Assembly (NCBI GenBank): GCA_050330975.1
Contig: JBHJHK010000064.1
Coordinates: forward strand, 1 to 13,750
Length of the DNA stretch: 13,750 bases
Origin: JBHJHK01 sp050330975
GTDB taxonomy: Bacteria; Pseudomonadota; Gammaproteobacteria; Competibacterales; Competibacteraceae
Direction: 5' to 3'
Part shown: positions 1-6,900 of the stretch, in pieces
Numbering within the stretch: the first letter of the stretch is position 1
Layout of the letters: each line of letters begins with the position of its first letter
The notes under the pieces: generated by a model
Told to the model about the DNA's origin: nothing
The model's database searches: none
Seen by the model: only the letters and a program-made list of their open reading frames with translations
Position numbers and translations under genes: made by a program

Positions 1-262
1 TGTATTGGTTGATGGATTCGATATAGTCGTTGATCTGGACCACTTCGATATCGATGCCGTAGCGCTCGGCCCAGCGATCGACAATCCCCGTCTCGGCCCC
101 GTAGCCCCAGGGCATCCAGCCGACATAGATGGACCAGGCGATGCGAAACGTGGGACGCTCTTGGGCCTGGGCTGGGTTCACCGCGGTCAGGACCAGGGCC
201 AGGCCTAGGGCCAAGGACAGGGATAGCAGCAAGCGGTGGGGTCGAAGGTCGGTAAAAGGCAT
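1..262 (-). CDS. Periplasmic substrate-binding protein of a urea-carboxylase-associated ABC transporter (N-terminal part, runs off the left edge)
   Basis: The minus strand is open from an ATG at 262-260 to the window edge, giving 87 codons with no stop. The start is supported by AAGGA, nine bases upstream. Residues 1-33 form a Sec signal peptide: a charged start, a long Leu/Ala core and an AQA cleavage site before QERP. The mature start contains FRIAWSIYVGWMPWGYGAE and, further on, GIDIEVVQINDYIESINQY. I recognise this as the conserved N-terminus of the binding-protein family found next to urea carboxylase genes (nitrate/sulfonate-type ABC importers). In that family it delivers a urea- or guanidine-like solute to an inner-membrane permease/ATPase pair. 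Those partners and any carboxylase would lie to the left and cannot be seen, so the substrate is inference. The gene is transcribed divergently from the M16 peptidase gene. Confidence 0.85.
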   Translation of the reverse strand, partial: MPFTDLRPHRLLLSLSLALGLALVLTAVNPAQAQERPTFRIAWSIYVGWMPWGYGAETGIVDRWAERYGIDIEVVQINDYIESINQY

Positions 263-500
263 GGGGGCGTTTCCTTGGCTTGGGGGGTGCGACGGGCAAA
301 CGGGGGGCAGGGCACCACGGAGTGCCCGCCTTGGGGCTTGCTGGGCACGAGTTGTGCCAAACCCTCCGCCGGGGCTAGCGCTCCCCGGGGCGCCTTGTCC
401 CTGCCCCGGCTCCAGGGCCCCGACTTCTCGAGATTCCCCCCGCCCATCCCCCTCCCATCCCAGGGCTGGCACCACCCCAGGCACCATTGAGGTGCAACCC
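263..500. promoter_or_regulatory. Divergent intergenic region (binding-protein gene / M16 peptidase gene)
   Basis: These 238 bases lie between two divergently oriented starts and must hold both promoters. I find no clear -35/-10 pair, and ORFs across it read as composition noise. It contains a C-rich block at 436-461 (G-quadruplex motif on the minus strand) and a perfect 6-bp inverted repeat, GGGCAC/GTGCCC at 310-315 and 322-327 with a 6-base loop. I compared the minus strand with the guanidine-I (ykkC) riboswitch consensus, because relatives of the left-hand gene are often under that riboswitch, and did not find its conserved blocks. Confidence 0.4.
436..461 (-). other. Potential G-quadruplex motif
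   Basis: Read on the minus strand, this stretch has five runs of three to six G separated by one- or two-base spacers (plus-strand C runs at 436-441, 443-445, 448-452, 454-456 and 459-461). This fits the usual G4 pattern with very short loops. It would lie in the promoter or 5' leader of the left-hand binding-protein gene and on the template strand ahead of the M16 gene. The region is generally G/C-skewed, so a regulatory role is speculative. Confidence 0.5.
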
Positions 501-1685
501 ATGCACACTTGCAAAGCACCCCCTGCAGGACTGACCCTCACCCCCCTGGCCAATGGCGCTGTGGTCCTCAGCGTCCACCGCCCCTGGGGCCAGGGGGTGG
601 CCGTGGGCCTGTGGTGGGAGCACGGGGTGCGCCACCAAGGGGCGGGAGAAGCGGGCTATGCCCACCTGCTGGAGCACGGCCTGTTGGCCGACGACCCACG
701 GCATCCCCCTCCCCCCTGGCTGGATCCCCTAGGGGGCTGGGTCAACGCCCACAGCGGGCGGGAGTTGACCGCGTTGACGGGCTGGGTCTCCGCCCCCCGG
801 GCCTTGGCCCTGGCGCGCTGGATTTGCCAGCGTCTGGTGGGTTTGCGGGGCGAAGTGGCCACCGCCGAGGGACCGGTGTTGGTGCAAGAGATCCGGGAGG
901 CCCAGTCCCCCCGCCACACCCTGGAGACCTTGGGGCTAGAGCGGGCCTTTAATCATCACCCCGTGGCCCGTCCCCTCGGAGCCCTGCCCGAGGTGCCGCC
1001 AACGGCCGCGGCGTTAGAGGCCCATTTACAAGCCCATCGCCTGGGTCGGCGGCTGGCACTGGTGGCCGTGGGCCCCGTGGATCACACCGCCCTGGTGGCC
1101 GCCGCCGCGCCTTTGGCCACGTTGCCCCCTGGGGAACGCCCGTTGCGGTCGCCACCGCCCTTCCAGGGCGGTCGCTACACCCTGTCTCCCTGGTCACCCC
1201 ACGAAGCTGCCGGGGTCTGGCTGTGGCCCCTCCCCGCCCCCGCAGCGGCCCATCACCCCGCCCATATCCTTCTGACCCACACCCTCAAACGGGAGTGGTA
1301 CCACCACCTGCGACGGCAAGGGCTGGTCTACGGCTTGGCCGCCGCGGGGGAATACTGGACGGATGGCGGGGTGTATCGCCTGGTGTGGCAGGGACCTCGT
1401 CCCCAGCGCGACCAGGTAGAGGCGGCGTTGGCAGAGGTGGTGGCGGCTTTTAAACACCAACCCACCGACGCCCTAGCCACCAGCCGCCGGCAACTGGCCG
1501 AGCAACTCGCGGTGGCCGACGACGACACTTTGGGGCTCATGGACCGCTGGGCCCGGGGGTATTTCCACGGCGGGGGGGATGTGAGTACAGGGGCGTGGCA
1601 GCGACGCTTGGCCGCCATCGATGACGCCCAGGTGGTGGCGTTGCTCAACGCGGGGTGGGCCCGGGGGTTTGCTTTGTTGGCCTAG
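501..1685 (+). CDS. M16-family (pitrilysin/MPP-like) zinc peptidase
   Basis: This encodes 394 residues. The frame is open much further upstream, but I chose ATG 501 because GAGGTG sits seven bases before it and because family-like sequence begins there (LTLTPLANGAVVLSV, the usual first strand). The inverted zinc motif HLLEH is at residues 55-59. The downstream acidic ligand is most likely E130, in VLVQEIREA, about 71 residues after the motif, as the family expects. The C-terminal half resembles the second M16 lobe: a strand-helix repeat with REWYHHLRRQGLVYGLAA near residues 264-281 and a following VYRLVWQG strand. M16B proteins usually run about 400-450 residues, so this is complete but compact. 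No signal peptide is obvious, so it may act in the cytoplasm, although many relatives are periplasmic. M16 genes often occur as an active/inactive pair; here it is alone. Its substrate is unknown. Confidence 0.85.
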   Translation: MHTCKAPPAGLTLTPLANGAVVLSVHRPWGQGVAVGLWWEHGVRHQGAGEAGYAHLLEHGLLADDPRHPPPPWLDPLGGWVNAHSGRELTALTGWVSAPRALALARWICQRLVGLRGEVATAEGPVLVQEIREAQSPRHTLETLGLERAFNHHPVARPLGALPEVPPTAAALEAHLQAHRLGRRLALVAVGPVDHTALVAAAAPLATLPPGERPLRSPPPFQGGRYTLSPWSPHEAAGVWLWPLPAPAAAHHPAHILLTHTLKREWYHHLRRQGLVYGLAAAGEYWTDGGVYRLVWQGPRPQRDQVEAALAEVVAAFKHQPTDALATSRRQLAEQLAVADDDTLGLMDRWARGYFHGGGDVSTGAWQRRLAAIDDAQVVALLNAGWARGFALLA

Positions 1686-1746
1686 CGCTACGGCCGCCAA
1701 TTTAACCGTGGCGAGAGGGGATCTTCAGGTTTCTCCCCCGTCCCCC

Positions 1747-2451
1747 TTATGGGCGCAAGATGCGAATCCAGCGGTAGACATTGATGAGGCTCATCAGCGA
1801 CCCCGCCAAATAGGTATAGGCGGCGGCGCTGAGGATGCGGCGGGCGTGGGGATAGTCGGGGCTGTAGAGGTAATTACCTTCAGCCAATATCGGCAGCGCC
1901 TTATTGAAGCTAGCATCCCACTCCACCGGTAGGGTGATTAGGTGAACGAGGGCCCTACTGCCGATGGCGGCGACGGCAGCGACGACAAAGAGTAGGCCAG
2001 CGTTGGGGATGCGGGTAATACCCGCCAACAAAGGCGCGCTAAACATCAGCACGGCCCCCACCCGTTCTGCCACCAGCGCCCCCATCGCCAAGCGGGTACG
2101 CCATTCAAAGAGCCCCTCGCGGCGGTGGTGTTGAATGGCGTGGCCCACCTCGTGGGCCGCCACGCTGATGGCCGCTAGGGAGTAACCGTGGTAGTGGGCT
2201 GGCTGCAACCGCACCGTTTTAGTGCGCGGGTCATAGTGATCCCCCGCCAGGGGCCCCGTCTCATCGGTTGGCTCGACGGTGACCCCCTTGAGGTCGAATT
2301 GGCCGATGAGGTGGCGAGCGAGCTCACCCCCGCTGCCGCGCTCGCGGTAGCGGTCCTTCGGATCGCTGTAGCGCGCCAGCACCCGGTGCACCCACCAGGT
2401 GGGCATTAGTGCAAGCCCCAGTAAGATCAGTAGCCCGATGACAAAAATCAT
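1747..2451 (-). CDS. YugP-like membrane zinc metallopeptidase (Zn_peptidase_2)
   Basis: This encodes 234 residues starting at ATG 2451; no strong Shine-Dalgarno is visible. Residues 2-20 form an N-terminal membrane helix. The active-site motif HEVGHAIQHH is at residues 100-109, with zinc ligands H100 and H104 and catalytic E101. LPVEWDAS at 174-181 supplies the likely third ligand, E177. Two or three further hydrophobic segments (about 122-145, 152-173 and 206-224) fit the family's membrane-embedded layout. Length and motif order match the Bacillus YugP family (PF04298), whose physiological substrate is not established. It is convergent with the M16 peptidase gene across a 61-base gap. The 237 bases upstream separate it from the DUF1552 gene, so it is probably transcribed independently or by read-through from the large operon. 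Confidence 0.92.
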   Translation of the reverse strand: MIFVIGLLILLGLALMPTWWVHRVLARYSDPKDRYRERGSGGELARHLIGQFDLKGVTVEPTDETGPLAGDHYDPRTKTVRLQPAHYHGYSLAAISVAAHEVGHAIQHHRREGLFEWRTRLAMGALVAERVGAVLMFSAPLLAGITRIPNAGLLFVVAAVAAIGSRALVHLITLPVEWDASFNKALPILAEGNYLYSPDYPHARRILSAAAYTYLAGSLMSLINVYRWIRILRP

Positions 2452-2480
2452 TACAAAACCGTCACTTAGTCGTTAGCAAA

Positions 2481-2498
2481 GGCGCCACCAACGGCGCC
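2481..2498. repeat. Short inverted repeat between the DUF1552 and YugP-like genes
   Basis: GGCGCC occurs twice, separated by ACCAAC. Each half is itself palindromic, so the 18 bases can form a 6-bp hairpin. It lies about 30 bases upstream of the YugP-like start. Together with the stem-loop at 2626-2649 it is the only structure I can point to in this 237-base gap. Function is unknown. Confidence 0.4.
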
Positions 2499-2625
2499 AG
2501 CCAAGGGTAGCACATTCCTCTCCTCGGGGCGTGTGGAGGAGTAACCGCCGACCTGGTCCCGGAGCTCAGTGCTGTTGGCCCAGGGGCCGCGAGTCCGTTT
2601 GGATGGTTGGATTAAGCGAAGCGGA

Positions 2626-2649
2626 CCCCGCCGCCCGGAGGCCGCGGGG
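2626..2649 (-). terminator. Candidate transcription terminator stem-loop after the DUF1552 gene
   Basis: CCCCGC and GCGGGG form a perfect 6-bp outer stem. After one C/C mismatch, GCC/GGC adds three inner pairs around a CGGA (plus) or TCCG (minus) tetraloop. It begins about 40 bases beyond the DUF1552 stop in the direction of transcription. A second 6-bp hairpin (GGGGAC at 2671-2676, GTCCCC at 2684-2689) overlaps the stop codon itself. The following minus-strand bases have only scattered T residues, so this is not a textbook intrinsic terminator. Confidence 0.3.
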
Positions 2650-2688
2650 CTGGGCACTCGCCCTCGACATGGGGACTCGATGGGTCCC

Positions 2689-3963
2689 CTACAGACTCAT
2701 CAACCCCGGCAAACCACCCTGGCCGTGGCCACTGTAGCCAAAGGTGTCGATATTGACCCCCATGGCGTTGGCGATACTCACCAACAGCTTGGTGTGGGCC
2801 TCCTCGGGGTAGTGGAGGTAGCGCCCGGTGGACAGGGTTCCACCGCCACCGCCGGCGAGGATAAAGGGCATATTGCGGTGGTCGTGACGGTTACTGTCCC
2901 CCAGCTCGGAAAACAAGAACACCAGACTGTTGTCCAGCAGGGTGCCGTCGCCGTAGGGCCGGCTGGCCAACAGCTGGAGGAACTCGGCGAACTGCTCGGT
3001 GTACCAGCGCTGGAGCTTGATAAAGTCCTGGGCGGTCTGGCTTTCCGCGTTGCCGTAGTGGGAGGCATCGTGGTGGCGCTGGCTGGAGTCGGTCCACTCC
3101 ATGCGGGTGGGACTCACCGGGTGGGACCACTGAAACCCCACCACATCGGTGCGATCACAGCTCAAGGCCAAGGTGGCCAACTCCATCTGCAGCTTGCCCA
3201 CCAAGCGGAAGTTCTCTTCCCGATTGTACACCGGCGGGTAGCCGTGCCAGCCCTCGGGGACGGTGAAGTTCTCGTCGTTCCAGCCCGCAGTGGAACAGGC
3301 CCTTTGGGCCTCGGGACTGGCTAGGCGCTGCTCCAGCTCCCGCAAAGCGTCCAGGTGCAAATCCAACTTGCCCTTCTCCGCGATCCCCAATCGCCCTCGA
3401 AGTCCCGCCAGGTCCCCCATGGCAGCGTCCAAAATGCTCGCCGTGGGATCGGTGGGTCCGCCCTCCGCCACGCCGCCGAACACCGAGTTAAAGGCGTTGA
3501 TGGGGTTGTCCTCGGGGGTGCGCACCTTGCCGCCGGGCAGGTAGGAAAAGTTTTTGCCGCCGTTTTGAAAATTGGCGGCCACCCCCAAGTACAGCGACGA
3601 GATGGGCCGGTTGGTGGTGAGGGAGTGGGCCAGCATGACGTCCAGGGAGCGATCGCTGTTGCCCGTGGCCACCTTGGCCATCCCACCCTCGTGAGTGGCT
3701 CCCCCCTCGTACATGGTGAGCCCAGAGATAAAGACGCAGTGCTGGCGGACCGCGGCCAAGGGCTCGATCATGGGGGAGAGGGTGAAGTTGGACACCGACC
3801 CCGTGGGGTGCCAATGGGACGGAATACAACCGTCGGGGATGTAGACGAAGATGGCCTTCTTGGCCCCGGTTCCCGCCAGCACCGGGCGGATGTCAAACCC
3901 CAAGGAAAGGGGTACGGCGACGCTCAACCCCTGGAGGAAACGACGGCGGTTCACGGTGGGCAT
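2689..3963 (-). CDS. Tat-exported DUF1552 (HXXSHH family) protein
   Basis: This encodes 424 residues. The start is ATG 3963, which overlaps the stop of the restored upstream frame as TGATG, so translation is probably coupled. The N-terminus NRRRFLQGLSVAVPLSLGF is a twin-arginine signal, implying export of a folded and perhaps cofactor-loaded protein. Family hallmarks include HDASHYG at 298-304, which matches the HXXSHH motif except that the last His is Tyr. LLDNSLVFLFSELGD at 342-356, NRHDHRNMPFILAGGGGGTL at 358-377 and the closing AHTKLLVSIANAMGV at 389-403 are also typical. DUF1552 proteins (PF07586) are known mainly as partners of DUF1592/DUF1588-type cytochrome proteins, in planctomycetes, myxobacteria and some gammaproteobacteria; their biochemical role is not established. 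Here the partner is directly upstream. The length is normal and the frame intact, which argues that the operon is still under selection. Confidence 0.93.
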   Translation of the reverse strand: MPTVNRRRFLQGLSVAVPLSLGFDIRPVLAGTGAKKAIFVYIPDGCIPSHWHPTGSVSNFTLSPMIEPLAAVRQHCVFISGLTMYEGGATHEGGMAKVATGNSDRSLDVMLAHSLTTNRPISSLYLGVAANFQNGGKNFSYLPGGKVRTPEDNPINAFNSVFGGVAEGGPTDPTASILDAAMGDLAGLRGRLGIAEKGKLDLHLDALRELEQRLASPEAQRACSTAGWNDENFTVPEGWHGYPPVYNREENFRLVGKLQMELATLALSCDRTDVVGFQWSHPVSPTRMEWTDSSQRHHDASHYGNAESQTAQDFIKLQRWYTEQFAEFLQLLASRPYGDGTLLDNSLVFLFSELGDSNRHDHRNMPFILAGGGGGTLSTGRYLHYPEEAHTKLLVSIANAMGVNIDTFGYSGHGQGGLPGLMSL

Positions 3964-6900
3964 CAGCGGTTCTCCTCGGCCACATCGCGGCGTAGATCAA
4001 AGGTGGGGGCGGCGACGAGGCCGATAAACAGCGCCTTGAGGTCGTAGCCACTGGTTGCAAAGCGCTGGTGTAACTCGTCGATGGTGCAGCGGTCGGTGGC
4101 CGAGGGTTCCACACCCTGGGCAAAGCGGTAGTACTGGGTGGTGAGGCACAAGGGCGCCGAGTCGCTGGCGGCGATGTGTTCGCCAACTCCCCCAGGCCCT
4201 GGAAGTCCAGACGGGCCACGGGGGCCTGGAGGTCTGTGGGGTCGAAGTCGTCTAGCCCCAGGATCTCCCCGGAGTCGTCCACGGGGATGCCGTTCTCCGC
4301 CGCGCGAAAGCCCCCGGCGCCGTCGTAGCCCTCAAAGCCAAAGCCCACCCCGTCGATGTACTGGTGGCACACCTGGCAAAAGGGGGCTTCGCTGTGGACG
4401 GCAAACCGCTCCCGGGTGGTGAGGGTGGGGTCCAACCCCGGGGGGGTGTTGTCCACCGTGGGCGGCGGCGCCGGCAGGTCGTGGCACAAAATCCGCTCTC
4501 GGACAAAGACGCCCCGGCGCACCGGCGAGGCGTCGTCGGCGTGGGCGTGGTGGGCCAAGACGCTACCCAGGGTCAACACCCCGCCGCGGGTGTCATCGCT
4601 CACCAGCTGCTGGACCAGGTCATCGCCCGACACCGGCGCCAAGTCGTAGAACGCGGCGAGGGTCTCGTTGACCATGGCGTAGTCGGCGGTGAACAGCTCG
4701 TCGAAGCGGCCGCTGCCCTCGAAGATCACGTGGTTGACGAAGGCGGCCAGTTCCCGGTCCATGGCCTCTTGGACGTCCCGGGAGTAGTTGGGAAACACCG
4801 CCGGGTTCTTTTCCCCAGCCTGGGCGGGGTCCGCGCCGGGCCACTGGGCGGCAAATAGTGCCAGGCCATCTTTGGCCCTGGGAGAGGTCAACAATCGCTG
4901 AGCCTGGGCGCTGCGCTGTTGGGCGGTGGCCAACGCCCCGGCGGCGGCGGCGGCGAACAGCTCCTCGTCAGGCATGGTGCCCCAGAACAAGTAGGACAAG
5001 CTGCTGGCTACCTCATAAGGGGTGAGACGGTAGCGATCCCCCCCGATGGCGGTGCCCAACTCCGAGCGGTAGAGGAAGTTGGGGGACACCAACAGGGCGG
5101 TGACCATATGCTCGACCCCCGACTCTGGGGTGTCCCCCGTGGCGAAGACCAACAGTAACCGCTCGACTTCGGTTTCGGTCAGCGGCCGTCGGTAGGCTTT
5201 GAGGCCCAGGGTTTGGGCGAGCTGGCGGGGACAACCACTGGCGTTCAAATCGCAGCTCAAAACGGCTGCGGGGTTGTCCACCAGGGCTCGCTCGGCGAGA
5301 TCTTCGGCCGCAGCCAAGTAGGACTCCATATGGCGCACGGTGACGATGTTGGCATCGGCGTTGTTGTCGTAGCCCGCCACTCGGGGCTCCACGGGGAAAC
5401 CGGCGCTCAAGGGGGTGGTGACCCCCAAGAGGTCGGCGGTGGTGGCGTCGTACTCCCGGCGGGTCAGCAACCGCAATAGGCGTGGCCCCGGGGTGGGGCT
5501 GCCACAGGCCACGGGATCTGGATCGTCGATGGGGTCTTGGACGGCAAAGGTGGTGAGGATGTAGTCGGTGATCCAGTCGGCGCAGTCGGCGTCACAGGCG
5601 CTGGGGTTGCCCAGGGGCATGGTGTCGGTGATCTTCTGGGCCAGGCTAGCCCGGCTGTCGTAGGGTTTGATGAGGCTTGGAAAGTTGCCGACCCCTTCGC
5701 CGAACTCGCCATGGCATCCAGCACAGCCCCGCTCAAGGTAGAGGGTGTAGCCGGGGTGGCCGCCGTCGCCGCCGTCACTGCCATCGCCGCCGTCGCCGCC
5801 ACACGAAGCGCCGTTGAGGGCAAAGTCCGTGGGGATGGTAGGCGTACCGCCGTGGCTGGCATTGAAGCCAAACGTCACGCTTTCCCCCGCAAGCAACGCG
5901 GCGTTGTAGCCGGCGTCGACCATGGTGACCTGGTCGCCCTCCTGGGTGTAGCTGCCATTCCAAGCCTGGGTCATGGCCTCACCGGGGCCCGCGGTCCAGG
6001 TGAGAGTCCAGCCCTGGAGGTCCCTGTCGTCGAGGTTGGTCAATTCCACCTGGGCGGTGAGACCAGTGGGCCACTGGTTGGCGATGGTGTATTCCACGGA
6101 GCACACCCCACCACTGCCGTCGCTGCCGTCGCTGCCGTCGCTGCCGTCGCCATTATCGACAAAGGTGGCCAAGATGTAGTCGGCGATTTCAGCGGCGCAG
6201 TCGCCCGTACAAGCGATGGCGTTGAGAAACGGCATGGTGGTATCGATGCGCGCCGCCAGGGCGTCTCGGTCGGGGTAGGGCCCCGTCAAGGGTGGGGCGA
6301 TGCCACCACTGCCATCGCCGCCGTGACAGCCGGCGCAGCCTTTGGAGAGATACAAGGCCTCGCCGCCGGCCCCATCGTTGACCGAAGCAGCCTCGTCGGC
6401 GGTGGCCAACTGCAGAACCGTCCCCGGAATCCAACTGATGACGTAGAGCTCGCCGTCGGCACCCTCGCCAAAGGCCGTGGGGTAGGTGGCATTGCCCGGG
6501 GCAATGATCTCCACGGGATCGCCACCCGACGGTCCCGGGAGGGCCGAGACGCCAGTGTGACACCAGTCGGCGAACAAGTAGTGGCCTTTGAGACCCGGAT
6601 AGCGGCTACCCCGATAAACATAGCCCCCCGTGATGGAGCATTTGCCCCCTTCGTGGCCGTAGTCGTAGACGGGGAAGGTAAAGTGGGTCTCGGCGGCACA
6701 GCCCTCGACGTTGTAGGGCTGGTTGCCCTCGTAGCAACGCCAGCCCAAATCCAAGCCCCCTGGGGTGGCGGCGGGGATATAATCCACTTCTTCGCGCTCG
6801 GCATAGCCCACATCGCCGATCCAGAGATCGCCGGTGGCGGCATCAAAGCTAAACTTCCAGGGGTTGCGCAGGCCGCTCAGGTAGATCTCATCGCAGCCCT

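Noticed and set aside
129..500. Upstream extension of the M16 frame by 124 codons
   Set aside because: The extra residues are Arg/Pro/Gly noise overlapping the divergent gene; a good ribosome site and the family start are at 501.
263..500. Guanidine-I (ykkC) riboswitch upstream of the left-hand binding-protein gene
   Set aside because: Expected from gene context, but the conserved CUAGGG and GGUCCGAGAG-type blocks are absent on the minus strand.
2466..2657. 63-codon minus-strand ORF between the DUF1552 and YugP-like genes
   Set aside because: It would need a GTG start without a ribosome site, crosses the stem-loop at 2626-2649, and its residues match no family I know.
3640..3665. GCGATCGC octamers (also near 8791) as a sign of cyanobacterial HIP1
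   Set aside because: Only two copies in the window, not clearly more than chance at this GC content, and the gene content does not look cyanobacterial.
2569..4047. Long plus-strand ORFs across the DUF1552 gene
   Set aside because: They are antisense shadows produced by high GC and biased codons; the minus-strand gene has clear family motifs.
5757..6149. Repetitive GCCGTCGC-rich linker DNA as a possible CRISPR or minisatellite locus
   Set aside because: The repeats are in frame and encode Gly/Ser/Asp linkers; there are no spacers or longer repeat units.
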